Positions 32,893-45,971 of a stretch of 64,000 nucleotides of DNA are shown in pieces. Position numbers and translations under genes: made by a program. How positions within the stretch are numbered: the stretch's first letter is position 1; every line of letters begins with the position of its first letter. Source of the stretch: Liolophura sinensis (Eukaryota > Mollusca > Polyplacophora > Chitonida > Chitonidae); assembly GCF_032854445.1 (NCBI RefSeq), contig NC_088296.1, positions 16,107,485-16,171,484 of the forward strand, given 5' to 3'. Under the pieces are notes generated by a model. The model saw only the letters and a program-made list of their open reading frames with translations. It ran no database searches and was not told the DNA's origin.

Positions 32893-33030
32893 AATTGCAA
32901 CCTGCGTATGGTCGTGCGTTTTCCTGGGCATTTTCTCTATTTCCTGCAACTACTTCAGCCTGGCCGCCGTCAGGCAAGTAAAATATTCTTGAGTACGGCG
33001 TAAAATACCAGTGACATAAATAAATAAAAA
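32893..33030 (+). mobile_element. SINE1 3' portion
   Basis: 'aacctgcgtatggtcgtgcg', 'ggccgccgtcaggcaag' and 'cttgagtacggcgtaaaata', then an AAAT tail. Confidence 0.85.
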
Positions 33031-33286
33031 TACATTGGATATTAAACATCCAATATATAAACAAAATATATAAATAAATAAAATATTTGAAAACGTGTAA
33101 TATTCTCTTGCGATACTTGGGATCAAAGCTACATGCGACCATCCTTGTACATGTGTGATATATTTACATTATTGACAATAACAGTAAAGATTCGATATCA
33201 AACATTCATGCAAACTACATGTTATCCTGCAAAACCATGACGAAAAAACCTCTGCTCGGCACAGCAAGAAAGATGGTGTAAAACAT

Positions 33287-33421
33287 TTTATTCATTTATT
33301 TGAATGGTGTTTTACGCATGACGCGAGAATATTTCACTTATATGACAGCAGCCAGCATTATGGTGGGAGGAAAGCGGGCAGAGCCCGGGGGAAACCACGG
33401 GTTTTACCTCAACTTTCTACC
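33287..33421 (-). mobile_element. 5'-truncated SINE1 with 11-bp target duplication
   Basis: TTCA/TTTA tail, 'gaatggtgttttacgc' and the body to 'gagcccgggggaaacc'. It is flanked by gtgtaaaacat (33276-33286 and 33422-33432). Confidence 0.85.
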
Positions 33422-33432
33422 GTGTAAAACAT

Positions 33433-34716
33433 GTTTTTACCTCAAATGATTCATTACGTCGGTTCGCATGCAACGTTGGCTGATGACAAAATACAGTTAA
33501 ATATCCGACCACTCACCTTAATTGTAAAACTGTTCTTTCACTCTGAAGGTAAAGAAAACACAAATGCTTGTTTTGTTTTCCGGACAAACGGGGTCTCAAC
33601 GTTAACATCTTCTTCAGTGATCCACGCAGATGTTTGCAAAGGTTTCGCCGCAAGCGTACAATCCGAGATTCATAGAATAATCTATACTAAAGGCAAGACA
33701 TGATTACAATTTTTCTCCATATTATTCACAATTTGTTTTAAAACGGTATTCGTTGACGAAAAAGACAGAATATCATGTCTTCATTTGATATAAAAACTCA
33801 AATGTAGTCATGATTTTTGAGATCTAAAATCTGTTAAAATTAAGAAAATTAACTTACTTTTCAATCTTCTGATAGCCAGAACGTCGTGACAGGATGACAA
33901 AAGTGTTGCCCGTGGAATTCATGCACGCCAGTCTGCTTTATAGCTGGTTGGTTTACGTGAGCGGTCACGTGATACTATTAGAATTGCAGGCGAGGGGATT
34001 CCCCGGCTCCTTGATCTTGCGTCATATAGTCACTACTGTCATTTGCGGCAGATTTCGATTTCACCAATCCCACACTTGTAGTTAGTCATCCTTTCTGACT
34101 ATAGACGTGCGTATCAAGTACACAGCAGTGAATCTAAACATCTGACAGTTTATGTTGTAAATGTGGTATAGATCAATGTTCGTTTGTATGAAGAGATCAT
34201 TCTGTCAGTTATAGGCCGAGATATCACAAGATAAAATTTTAGATTCAGTTTCTGAAACAAAAGCCCCCTTTCTGAAACTGAAACAAAAGCCCCTCCTTGT
34301 AGGCACGTGTCGATATGGAAGGCTAGAGCCCACAGAGCATGGTGGAAATTAGGATGTCATTTCACGGTGCAGAACATTTGGTCTAATGTCTAAACAACCC
34401 ATTGTGTACACAACACAGTGATTTAAAACCCATGCTTACACCACATTTGAGTGTAAATATCTGCCTACACCATTTCTCTGCGTCGTGTACAACTGAGGTC
34501 TACACTGCATAACATTTTAGGCTGTGTATGAGATTTGTTCAGAATATCCTTCCCCTGTCAACTGCTGATCCCAGCAGTCTTAATACATGCAGAAATATGG
34601 AAATAAACAATGACCAAATAAAAGCAAAATAAAAACTGTTAGCCAACAACATTGTCTGGGTCCACGCCATCAGCTTGTTACCATTTGTCAGGCACCTACT
34701 GATTTCACGATGAGTT
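33433..34716. other. No confident feature
   Basis: Open frames of 90 (33431-33703) and 63 codons show no recognisable domain. The region lies upstream of gene B and could hold its untranslated first exon, which I cannot locate. Confidence 0.4.
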
Positions 34717-34803
34717 AAAACAGAATATGAAAAACAGAATATGAAAAACAGAATATGACGAACAGATTATGAAAAACAGAATATGAAAACAGAATATGAA
34801 ATA
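34717..34803 (+). repeat. 14-15-bp tandem repeat, about 6 copies
   Basis: Units of the form aaaacagaatatgaa. Confidence 0.9.
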
Positions 34804-35954
34804 AACAACAACCAAATCTATGCGAAATTAAAACGGTTAGCCAACTATTGCGAAAAGCAAGGAAAAGCAACAATGCATTGTTTACAGTTGCTTCGAACAT
34901 GCGCTGACAAAAGTAGGACAAAATTAGTTGGGAAATGAGTCAGATGACCCCTTAAAAATGACTACAGAAATCAAAAGTTGTATACAAAAATTACAATTAC
35001 TATTGCTCTTTTAAGTATAAAAGGTAAATGATAAAGAGCGTAATGTGGAGTTGGACCGCACACAAATTTTGTGTTACTGCAGTTCAGTTTTCAAACTGAA
35101 GTTTACGTCTTTCTGGACGATTAGCAAAGTTTGCTCTTTTCTAATAGATCAAAGCAAGAAAAAGATTTTGTATAAAAGCCAACTTCAAACTTTAAATCAA
35201 CCCAGAAATCATATCAGAAGCTGGTTTCATCAACAGTCAGGCACTTTGCTAAAGTTTCATTTACTATTTGTAAACGAGGGATACTTCATCATACGCAGCA
35301 CCTGACGGTTAAAAATTGAGTTCAGTGAAAGAAGGCATTGTATGGTTGAGTCCTACATTCATTCTTGCAGACCGCTTTTACTCCGCATGCACAATGCTAC
35401 ATGATTTCTCCGTGTTTACTGTGGTGTGTTGTTAATTTAGCTATCTTAAATCTGAGCAATCTTCCTAGTTTCAGTCGTATCTATTTCACCCCTCCACCAG
35501 CATTTTCGTGCAGTCTTCAGTTATTACCAGTGAAAAGACTGCAAAGTAGAAGATCGTACACAAAAGGACCGGGAGTGGGAGGGAGAGGGGGAGGAGAGAC
35601 GGGATGAATCATCAGTTGCAGGTGCCTGCCGACCACAATATTCACTATACTGTAAAAAAAAATCTCCAGAACACGTTTAGTGCTCAGGATCATCGCTCAG
35701 GTTTTTGCAGCATACATTACTATAGGCATTATGTCATTCGGTAAAGACTGTCTTTTCCCTCAACGTAATGCTGACTGAGCTGGTCGGTCTTGTATTACTG
35801 AAATATTAATTGTAAATAACTGACTACAGCGTAAAACACCAATCATATCAGTAAATAGTTCAAAGACTGTTTTCATTGTTCGACCATGGTTCGATATGGT
35901 TAAAGGTTAATAAGGGAATAACCATATTAGAAAGTAAGATAAATATTACAAAAA
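34804..35954. other. No confident feature
   Basis: 'gtaaaacaccaatcat' near 35832 is a trace of a SINE1 end. Nothing else was recognised. Confidence 0.4.
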
Positions 35955-36170
35955 ATTAACCCGTTAAATTTAATAGAAAGTCTGGTGTATGTGTGATGCT
36001 AGAATGTATTACGCCATTGCAACAGATTATTCTGTTAAATATGTTTATTTATTTGATTGGTGTTTTACGCCGTACTCAAGAATATTTCACTTATACGACG
36101 GCGGTTCTGTTAAATATAACACACACATTATTTTAATTCAACATGAATATTCATGTATATTTAAATAAAA
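35955..36170 (+). mobile_element. Palindromic MITE, copy 3 of 4, carrying a SINE
   Basis: 'ccgttaaatttaatagaaag', 'gtgatgctagaatgtatt' and 'agattattctgttaaatat' match the family. It is interrupted by the 62-bp SINE at 36043-36104. Confidence 0.65.
36043..36104 (-). mobile_element. 62-bp strongly truncated SINE1 with 13-bp target duplication
   Basis: Only the 3' end is present (TTTA tail to 'ttatacgacggcgg'). It is flanked by the perfect repeat ttctgttaaatat (36030-36042 and 36105-36117). Extreme 5' truncation with a target duplication fits target-primed reverse transcription that stopped early. Confidence 0.92.
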
Positions 36171-37603
36171 CTGAAGGAACCGTTAGGGTTTTTAATATTA
36201 TGTTTTCCTCCGTTGTAAAGCATCTTCACGTATATTCTATGTCAGACGCACAGCGTCGACAGTTAGATTCTGAAAGATCCATTCTGTGCCACCCTAGTCA
36301 TGAGGGATTTCTAGGTTTCTCGACTCTCAGATAATACAAACAGAAGTTATAGTCGAGGAAAGCTTGCCAGCTTTTCTAATCTATAAGAATTTTAAAATGG
36401 TAAATCAAATTAGTGTATATTTTGGAAGACTGATTCAACCACACTGGCTCCTACACATTTGCCCCAGACTTGAAACAGGGATATTCGAAGAACAGTGTGA
36501 GATTTAGTCAAGATTCATTCGAGATTACGACGACAATGCGCCATGTTGAGGACGTTCCAACCACACTCCAACGAAATTCAATCGAGAATCTGGTGTAAAT
36601 CTCTCGTTTGCGCCATCGTTCGAATGTCGTCTGCTCTTTCATTTCGCGTCTGAATCTCGACCAAATCTCGGACAGTGCATTGATTCTCGACTTAAACTCG
36701 CCAGAATGTCGCTAAAATATTCATAATCTTGTCAAAATGTCACAATGTCCTCGAAATAACTGTTCTGATTCTCCAAGCCTATCATGCTACTCAACTCGAG
36801 AAGAGGGACTTTCGGGTGACAACTTGAGGTTAGGGCGAGATTAACGCGCCTACCAGTCGATAGTGCGAGATTTTAATGAAGGGCTCATTGTGGATTTAAT
36901 CTCGACCAAATCTTGTATTTTATACATAAAATTTCTCGCTAAGGGATTATTTTGAACCACGCACGAATATTTTTTATATTTCTTCAGATATTGTCAGTCT
37001 GTGTGTTAGCTAAACATATGCAGATAATATACAGTATTCTTCCAATGAAAGCTCAACGTTATTTACTTCAGCTAACAGCACATGGTACAATTACACCGAG
37101 AAAGGGGACACCTGTGTATCGCTTTAGCTTCGTTATAAATGTCTATTAAAGACACTGTCATACATTCACGGTATAATTCGTAAGAACAAACTTGTTTCAA
37201 ATACCAGCATTAGACGGAAAAGAATATTATCCTGTGCGTTTAAGGCATACTGTAAGCTGATGCTTAGCAAAGAATATTGTAGTTTGGCCTATTTCATCGG
37301 CTACACCTTTTACATATCAACTTCAACCCCATACCGAGGAAACCCTTGCGTCATTTTGCAGACGATCTGTCACTGTGAGCAGGTTGTCAATGGACATTAG
37401 CGAAAGTGGGACGATTTCCCACCTAGTTGCAAGGGTTCTTCACATTCATATCAACCGGACGTAATTTGACGCACAAATTTGATCATAATTAGTAACATTA
37501 AAATCGGCGGAACATGAATTGTTGAGCAGATTTGATAACTATAGCTTATTCATATTGGCGGGAGATTTTCGATGCACAAATTTGATTTGTGCATCAAGAA
37601 AAG
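36171..37603. other. No confident feature
   Basis: Between 36480 and 36920 'cgaccaaatct' and 'gagatttagtcaagatt' recur in both orientations, suggesting an old, weak repeat. No gene was seen. Confidence 0.4.
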
Positions 37604-38339
37604 AGATTTGATGACTAGCACAATCACATCAGGGACATTATTTGATACAGAGGCTTGATGACTAGCACAATCACATCAGGGACATTATTTGATACAGAGA
37701 CTTGATGGCTAGCACAATCACATCAGGGACATTATTTGATACAGAGACTTGATGACTGGCACAATCACATCAGGGACATTATTTGATACGGAGACTTGAT
37801 GACTGGCACAATCACATCAGGGACATTATTTGATACGGAGACTTGATGGCTAGCACAATCACATCAGGGACATTATTTGATACAGAGACTTGATGACTAG
37901 CACAATCACATCACGGACATTATTTGATACAGAGACTTGATGACTAGCACAATCACATCAGGGACATTATTTGATACGGAGACTTGATGACTGGCACAAT
38001 CACATCAGGGACATTATTTGATACGGAGACTTGATGACTACCACAATCACATCAGGACATTATTTGATACGGAGACTTGATGACTACCACAATCACATCG
38101 GGACATTATTTGATACGGAGACTTGATGACTAACACAATCACATCAGGGACATTATTTGATACGGAGACTTGATGACTAGCACAATCACATCAGGGACAT
38201 TATTTGATACGGAGACTTGATGACTGGCACAATCACATCAGGGACATTATTTGATACAGAGGCTTGATGACTAGCACAATCACACCAGGGACATTATTTG
38301 ATACAGAGACTTGATGACTGGCACAATCACATCAGGGAC
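37604..38339 (+). repeat. 47-bp minisatellite, about 15.6 copies
   Basis: Unit gatgactagcacaatcacat, then cagggacattatttgatac and agagactt. Variants are ACAGAG or ACGGAG and TAGC, TGGC or TACC. It ends abruptly where SINE1 sequence begins. Confidence 0.95.
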
Positions 38340-38910
38340 GCTGTACTCAAGAACACTTCACGTATACGACAGCGGTCAGCATTATGATGGGAGGAAACCG
38401 GGGACAGCCCGGAGGATACCGACGACCATCCGCAGATTGCTGGTAGACCTTCCCACGTACGACTGGACAGTGAGTGAGTGCTTGGGTTTAACGTGGTACT
38501 CAACAATTTTTTAGTCATATGACGACGAAGGAATCCTTAGGGTGCATGTACGTGTAATGTGCCTCCTTCTTGCAGGACGGATTTCCACCGCTCTTTTATT
38601 TAGTGCTGCTTCACTGAGACGACTTACCGAAGGCAAGTAAGCCTCCCCCGCCCAAGCCATTATACTGATACGGGTCAACCAGTCGTTGCACTATCCCCTT
38701 CATGCTGAAAGCCAAGCGAGGAAGCTACAACTTCCTCTTTTAAAGTCTTAGGTGTGACTCGATCAAGGATTTATCCTGGATCTACCGGTCCCGAAGCGGA
38801 CGCTCTACCAACTGTGCTATCCGGGCCGGTCGTACGACCGGAAAGGAAGCCAGCATGAGCTGGCACTGCGACCGCGTTGGTGAGAGGCTCCTGGATCATT
38901 GCGCAATCAT
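38340..38910 (-). mobile_element. SINE1 copy split by a SINE2
   Basis: The 3' part lies at 38340-38467 ('cgctgtactcaagaacac' to 'cccacgtacgactgga') and the head part continues at 38831-38910 ('ggaagccagcatgagctgg', 'gagaggctcctgg'). The TTTA tail is missing, replaced by the edge of the 47-bp array. Confidence 0.88.
38468..38830 (-). mobile_element. Full-length SINE2 nested in SINE1, 12-bp target duplication
   Basis: Runs from a short GTGA tail to a tRNA-like head. The reverse complement of the head reads CCGGATAGCACAGTTGGTAG, a good A box, then 'gagcgtccgc'. Flanks cgtacgactgga (38456-38467) and cgtacgaccgga (38831-38842) differ at one base. It shows SINE2 was active after this SINE1 had inserted. 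Confidence 0.93.
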
Positions 38911-38924
38911 CCAGTTTATGGTAG

Positions 38925-39800
38925 AATGTCATGTACGGTGTCAGGCTAGTGTAAGGTGTTGTCTTGCGTGAACATAGTATGTCTGGGTGGGATGTCATGT
39001 ACGGTGTCAGGCTAGTGTAAGGTGTTGTGTGAACATAGTATGTCTGGTTGGGATATTAGGTACGGTATCAGTGTAGTGTAAGGTGTTGTGTGAACATAGT
39101 ATGTCTGGGTGGGGTGTAATGTAGGGTGTCAGGGTAGTGTAAGGTGTTGTGTGAACATAGTATGTCTGGGTGGGATGTCATGTACGGTGTCAGTGTAGTG
39201 TAAGCTGTTCTCTTGTGTGAACATAGTATGTCTGGTTGGGATGTTATGTACGGTATCAGTGTTGTGTAAGGTGTTCTCTTGTGTGGACATAGTATGTCAG
39301 GTTGGGATGTCATGTACGGTGCCAGGCTAGTGTAAGGTGTTGTCTTGTGTGAACATAGTATGTCTGAGTGGGATGTCATGCACGGTGTCAGTGTAGTGTA
39401 AGGTGTTGTCTTGTGTGGACATAGTATGTCAGGTTGGGATGTCATGTACGGTGCCAATGTAGTGTAAGGTGTTGTCTTGTGTGAACATAGTATGTCTGAG
39501 TGGGATGTCATGTACGGTGTCAGTGTGGTGTAAGGTGTTGTCTTGTGTGAACATAGTATGTCTGTGTGGGGTGTCATGTACGGTGTCAGTGTGGTGTAAG
39601 GTGTTGTCTTGTGTGAACATAGTATGTCTGTGTGGGATGTTATGCACTGTGTCAATGTGGTGTAAGGTGTTTTCTTGTGTGAACATAGTAGTCTGTGTGG
39701 GGTGTCATGTATGGTGTCAGTGTGGTGTAAGGTGTTGCCTTGTGTGAACATAGTATGTCTGAGTGGGATGTCATGTACAGTATCAGTGTAGTGTGTCTAG
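38925..39800 (+). repeat. 66-bp (and 59-bp) minisatellite, about 14 copies
   Basis: Unit gtatgtctgagtgggatgtc, then atgtacggtgtcagtgtag and tgtaaggtgttgtcttgtg. Some units lack the 'tgtcttg' segment. A minus-strand open frame of 227 codons follows the repeat and is not a gene. Confidence 0.93.
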
Positions 39801-41024
39801 GTTAGATGTCTTGTGTTATTATAGGGGGCACTCAGGAGTTCAAAACCAACATTAAGCAGGAAATTTGTGGCCATCGTTGACAATAAGAGGTCGATGACTC
39901 TGTTTTGGCACCTCGAATACTCCAGCGTTTGTTGAAGACCACTTGCCTTCTATAAATATGATGTCATACGCTGTCTGTTCATCACATGTAGAGAATTTTT
40001 GTCAGTGACTTGCCAGTGGTCGATGGTTTACGCCAGGCTCTCCTGTTTTGTGCACCCATAATGTTAACCGCGATCGTATAAGTTAAAAATTCTCGAGAAC
40101 CACTTTATGTAACAATGAAATAAATGAATCATTGGATATTTTACAAATGAGTCTTTCTTTGTATGCCTATTGTTACTTTTCTGTATTATGTTGACTTAAT
40201 TTCTTATTGAGGTCTTTCAACTACTTACGGATGGTCTTGGCTTTCCTCGCCGAAAATATTCTTGAGTACTGCGTAAAACACGATTTTCAAAAAAAGTTAT
40301 CACTTAAATTAAGGCTAGAATCCTCCTCTTTTTAAGTTTTGATTAAGTCCAGAAAGTAGAACTTTTCTTCTAATGAAAAAGAAACACAAAACAAAAAAGA
40401 ACAAGAAAACACATATTGTTATTTCACAGTGTTCGGTGCATCTTCTCACGAAGATTATCTTAAAGTTGATGCATACTTGTACAAACCAGTTCAAAGCAGT
40501 ACAAAACATACCGGTGTACACGAATAACCAACCCATTTTGGCTGTCTCGCGATAACAACTTTACAAAATGCTGACTGTATCACCAGAGGACGTCTTAGAT
40601 TTCTCACATTTAAAAAAAAGGATACGCGAAATGGATCAGCTAGGTTTACTGATTACACTGAAAGTCTGATTTAATTGACAAGAGCACGGTGCACTCCGCA
40701 AACTCTAGGACACGAACAAAGCCTGTCATGACATATAGCCAACATATGTGCAATGCTCTGTGGAATTTCTCTTCCTGTTCATAGATTTTCTCACGGCACT
40801 GCTATTAACCACTGAATTATGTAACCTCTTTAAGTCTTACTGTGTTATCTAAGCGCATTGTGTACCTTATCTCAGGTGAGTTTTCATACCGTCTCAACGC
40901 ATTCATTTGTTGCACGTTCGTTTTTAATAAGCAGTTTTCGAGTTACATCATTACCACAGAGTTACCTCACAGCGCCTATCTGTCTCTAACCGTGACAGCC
41001 AAAGTGTTTAGTGTACAACGTGAA
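39801..41024. other. No gene; two SINE1 traces
   Basis: 40040-40130 and 40200-40290 carry decayed SINE1 3' words ('cgatcgtataagtt', 'cttgagtactgcgtaaaac'). Otherwise AT-rich with no coding signal. Confidence 0.45.
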
Positions 41025-41031
41025 ATAACTT

Positions 41032-42408
41032 AGACGGCGGTTCGCAGTTAGCCGTTAGCTTTTCAATGGGGACAAGTCAGTATTCCTGTAAATTATGTAT
41101 TGGGCTATATCTCCATTATTTTTGCACATACAGACATCATACTTAGTACATACATGACACTTAATGCGGGCTATTGCATGATGCCAATAATTCCCGATTC
41201 TGACGTCAAAGGGCGCTACTATGAATAGCAGTCTGAATAGCAATCTGGCCCATATCTCCATTAATACTGCACCTACACACATCATACTTGGTACATTAAT
41301 GACACTCAGTGCGGGCTACCACTTGATGCCAATAAATTAGGATAATGACACCAGGGGGCGCTTCTGTAAATAGCAGCCTGAATATCAGTCTTGGCCGTAT
41401 ATTCATTAATGCTGCACCTACAAACACCATACTTAATAATTACTGACACTCAAAGTACATTAATGACACTTAATGCAGGCTATCACGTGATGTTAATAAT
41501 TCTCGATTCTAACACCACCGGGCGACGAAAGGTTACAGAATTTTTCTGATTGGCTATACTCGACTTGACATAAATATTAGGTATGGCAGATTTATTAAAG
41601 GGCGAGGAAGGCTAGAAGGTCAGGAAACTCTATGTCCACTGTCAGCCATTTAGCAATGTTGTCTTCTTCTAATCTATTTAAAAATAAAGCGCCCTCTGGT
41701 GTCAGAATCGGAACTTACTGGCATCACGTGATAGCCCGCATTAAGTGACATTGATCTACAAAGTATGATGTTTGTAGGAGCAGTATTAATGAATATACGG
41801 CCAAGACTGATATTCAGGCTGCTATTTACAGAAGCGCCCCCTGGTGTCATTATCCTAATTTATTGGCATCAAGTGGTAGCCCGCACTGAGTGTCATTAAT
41901 GTACCAAGTATGATGTGTGTAGGTGCAGTATTAATGGAGATATGGGTCAGACCGCTATTCAGACTGCTATTCACAGTAGCGCCCTTTGACGTCAGAACCG
42001 GGAATCACTGGCCTCACGCGATAGAGCGCATTAAGTGTTATCAATGTACCTAATATGATGTCTGTAGGTGCAGCATGAATGTAGATAAGGGCCAGACTGC
42101 TATTCAGACTGCTATTCACAGAAGCACCCCCTGGTGTCAGAATCGGGACTGGCTGGTATCACGTGATAGCCCGCATTAAGTGTCATTGATATACCAAGTA
42201 TGATGTTTGTAGGTGCAGTAATAATGAATACACGGGCCAGACTGTTATTCAGACTGCTATTCACGGAAGCACCCCTTTGTGCCAGAATCGGGAATTATTG
42301 GCATCACGTGATAGCCCGCATTAAGTGTCATGTATGTACTAAGTATGATGTCTGTATGTGCAGTATTAATGGAGATATAGCCTAATATAGCTAACTTGGA
42401 ACCGCAGT
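41032..42408. mobile_element. Foldback-like element with long inverted arms made of tandem repeats
   Basis: The left arm (about 41032-41520) has about 3 units of about 150 bp. The right arm (about 41690-42408) has about 5 units of the same sequence in reverse complement. Each unit carries the words 'ggcatcacgtgatagcccgc', 'cattaagtgtcat' and 'tagcgccc'. Outer ends are inverted: 'gcggttcgcagttagc' and 'gcggttccaagttagc'. A direct 7-bp repeat, ataactt (41025-41031 and 42409-42415), flanks it. Arms built of subrepeats plus a 7-bp duplication resemble foldback/Galileo-type DNA elements. No transposase is encoded and the class is inferred. Confidence 0.75.
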
Positions 42409-42415
42409 ATAACTT

Positions 42416-43337
42416 CACTCATGTTTAGTACCGATGCACAGACAGAACAACAATATTTCCTGCCATATTACAAGCCAAAACCTTATCAAGAACAATTCAT
42501 AATACGAATCTAATTCGATTTAATTAGCTTTCTATATTCTGCTGTCCACCTCGTGTTATAATTACCAGACTGGCCCTACAGTACCGTAAATAGGCGACTT
42601 CACGTCACAAAGCGAACTCACTCTGTTGCCGTAACGTAGTATTTCGAATCATGCCTATTAGAAGGTTATTAGGGATGGCTTAAAGAGGCTATTCCGGATT
42701 TAACACCGAACTGACCAGCCCAATTCCAATGCAATTTTTGCTGTTATTTCAGAACAGCTCAAATAATCACATTTTACAAAGTATCAGTCTCATCTGTGCA
42801 CCTGTTACCATTCAAATCGATATCGAAGTTCTTAACATTTTACAAAATTTAGAATTATTTTCACTCTGTAAATAGCATAAGGTCGAAATTGATATTTACG
42901 GAAAGGCATTATTTTGAGCTATTCTCCATAAATACAAATAAACTGATTTGATCAGACAACATGGATTTGTTTCCCTGAAATAGTCACTTTAAACACAGGT
43001 GAACAAGCAATCAGTCAAAAAAGTACATAAATCTCTATTTGAAAGTTGACCATACAAACATACTATATTAAAATCTATACTACGGCCTGCAGTTTTGATA
43101 TTCTATTTATTTATTTATTTATTTTTTTCATTTTTAAAAATTTTTTGTACCCATTTATTTGCATTTCTGACCACGCCTTTGCAATGTCCCGTACATTGCC
43201 ACGTGGTGTTGGCGTGAAGGTCTGATAGTATTACAATGTTGTAACTATTACAGCAGCCAACATGCAGAAAGTACATATCTTTGTCGTCAAGGCAGGTTAT
43301 TGACGTTCAGGGTTATTTATCATACAAAGTGGTAAAG
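42416..43337. other. No feature recognised
   Basis: AT-rich, including a TTTA-rich run near 43105. No gene seen. Confidence 0.45.
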
Positions 43338-43462
43338 TAACCCCAACCAGCCCCACCCATCCTCACCTAACACAACCCAACCCCACCCATCCTCACCCAA
43401 CACAACCCAACCCCACCCAACCTCACCTAACACAACCCAACCCCACCCATTCTCATCCAACC
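43338..43462 (+). repeat. About 30-bp C-rich tandem repeat, about 4 copies
   Basis: Units such as ccaaccccacccatcctcac followed by ctaacacaac. Confidence 0.9.
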
Positions 43463-43765
43463 CGCCTATATATTTCCAAAATCATAGGGTCAAGACCACA
43501 TCTGCTTTCTTTAATGTACCTTGTTGGTTAAAGTGAGTTCCAAGTGAAAACAAAGTTTAACAATGTGAATGAGCTAATTGTGGTGTCACAGCGTGGTCTT
43601 TATTTAACTTCTGAAGCAAAACTAGATCCATTTTATTACAACTCATAAAATGCAGAAACACTGGGGTTTTGCTTAAAATATGTATAGATAAAAAACTTCG
43701 CTTGGAGTTAAATAAAATGGACTGCACTTTTGTATCGTGATGCACATATACCGTCATTCTCCAAG
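43463..43765. other. Spacer, nothing recognised
   Basis: AT-rich; no gene or repeat. Confidence 0.4.
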
Positions 43766-45637
43766 TGTTCATATAATACAGACAAAAGTAAGGCGCGTAT
43801 GTCACATGGTGTGTACTCATACAGACAAAGGAAATGCCCGTATATCACATCGTGTGTACTCATACACACAAAGGCAAGGCGCGTATGTCACATTGTGTGT
43901 ACTTATATAGACAAAGGCAAGGCCCGTATATCACATTGTGTGTACTCATACAGACAAATGCAAGGCCCGTATATCACATCGTGTGTACTCATACAGACAA
44001 AGGCAACGCCCGTATGTCACATCGTGTGTACCCATACAGACAAAGGCAAGGCCCGTATATCACATTGTGTGTACTCATACAGACAAAGACAAGGCTCGTA
44101 TATCACATCGTGTGTACTCATACAGACAAGGGCAAGACCTGTATGTCACATCGTGTGTACTCATACAGACAAAGGCAAGGCCCGTATATCACATCGTGTG
44201 TACACATACACACAAAGGCAAGGCCCGTATGTCACCTCATGCGTACTCATACAAACAAAGGCAAGGCCCGTATGTCACATCGTGTGTACTAATACAAAGG
44301 CAAGGCCTGTTTATCACATCGTGTGTACTCATACAGACAAAGACAAGGCCCGTATATCACATCGTGTGTACTCATACACACAAAGGCAAGGCCTGTTTAT
44401 CACATCGTGTGTACTCATACAGACAAAGGCAAGGCCCGTATGTGACATTGTGTGTACTCATACAGACAAAGACAAGGCCCGTATATCACATTGTGTGCAC
44501 TCATACAGACAAAGGCAAGACCTGTTTATCCCATCGTGTGCACTCATACAGACAAAGACAAGGCTCGTATATCCCATCGTGTGCACTCATACAGACAAAT
44601 GCAAGGCTCGTATGTCACATTGTGTGTACTCATACAGACAAAGGCAAGGCCCGTATATCACATCGTGTGTACTCATACAGACAAAGGCAAGGCCTGTATG
44701 TCACCTCATGCGTACTCATACAGACAAAGACAAGGCCCGTATGTCACATTGTGTGTACTCATACAGACAAAGACAAGGCCCGTATATCACATTGTGTGCA
44801 CTCATACAGACAAAGGCAAGACCTGTTTATCACATCGTTTGCACTCATACAGACAAATGCAAGGCCCGTAAGTCACATCGTGTGTACTCATACAGACAAA
44901 GACAAGGCCCGTATATCACATCGTGTGTACTCATACAGACAAAGACAAGGCTCGTATATCCCATCGTGTGTACTCATACAGACAAAGGCAACGCCCGTAT
45001 GTCACATTGTGTGTACTCATACAGACAAATGTAAGGCTCGTATGTCACATTGTGTGTACTCATACAGACAAAGGCAAGGCCCGTATGTCACATGGTGTGT
45101 ACTCATACAGACAAATGCAAGGCTCGTATGTCACATTGTGTGTACTCATACAGCCAAAGGCAAGGCTCGTATGTCACATTGTGTGTACTCATACAGACAA
45201 AGGCAAGGCCCGTATGTCACATTGTGTGTTCTCATACAGACAAAGGCAAGGCCCGTATGTCACATTGCGTGTACTCACACAGACAAAGACAAGGCTCGTA
45301 TATCACATCGTGTGTACTCATACAGACAAAGGAAATGCCCGTATATCACATCGTGTGTACTCATACAGACAAATGCAAGGCTCGTATGTCACATTGTGTG
45401 TACTCATACAGACAAAGGCAAGGCCCGTATGTCACATTGTGTGTACTCATACACACAAAGGCAAGGCCCGTATGTCACATTGTGTGTACTCATACAGACA
45501 AATGCAAGGCCCGTATGTCACATTGTGTGTACTCATACAGACAAAGGCAAGGCCTGTTTATCACATCGTGTGTACTCACACAGACAAAGGCAAGGCTCGT
45601 ATATCCCATCGTGTGTTCTCACATAGACAAATGCAAG
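43766..45637 (+). repeat. 43-bp minisatellite I, about 43 copies
   Basis: Unit cccgtatatcacatcgtgtg, then tactcatacagacaaaggca and agg. Since 43 is not divisible by 3, three units (129 bp) encode one 43-residue period in every forward frame. None holds a stop, so overlapping open frames of 278-562 codons appear in all three frames. That pattern marks a non-coding array. Confidence 0.97.
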
Positions 45638-45971
45638 GGGATAATTTCGGAAAGCGAACAAAGCATTTATTAACTAAAATAACTTTAACTGTAGGCCTAT
45701 GTGCGAAGGGAGTAGCTAAACGTTCACTAGCCCTAAATCTAAGCCTATTCACAGCGTGACTGGACCAAAGGTGTTTTTTTCATATTTTTTTTTTGGATTC
45801 AAAACTAAAATATGAATAGAAAAGTAAACTCTTATGAACCTCTCTTAACGCTGTACTCATCCTGTTTATGTATGGGGGCGTGGGGAATTCTACTGTTCAA
45901 ATAACAGCACGGTGAAAAAGCTTACAAAATGGATTTTGTGGGGGCTAACTCGTTGATGTCGGTCAAAATCT
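45638..45971. other. No feature recognised
   Basis: AT-rich sequence between the array and the hairpin. Confidence 0.4.

Noticed and set aside
39068-39751. 227-codon Thr/His/Tyr-rich minus-strand frame
   Set aside because: Follows the 66-bp array, with no domain, start context or splice pattern supporting a gene.
37604-39800. CRISPR-like regularly spaced repeats
   Set aside because: Whole units repeat without unique spacers, in a eukaryotic context. These are minisatellites.
43730-45759. Overlapping forward open frames of 434, 562, 278 and 207 codons
   Set aside because: All three frames encode the same 43-residue period because the 43-bp unit has no stop. Three frames open at once is the mark of a repeat.
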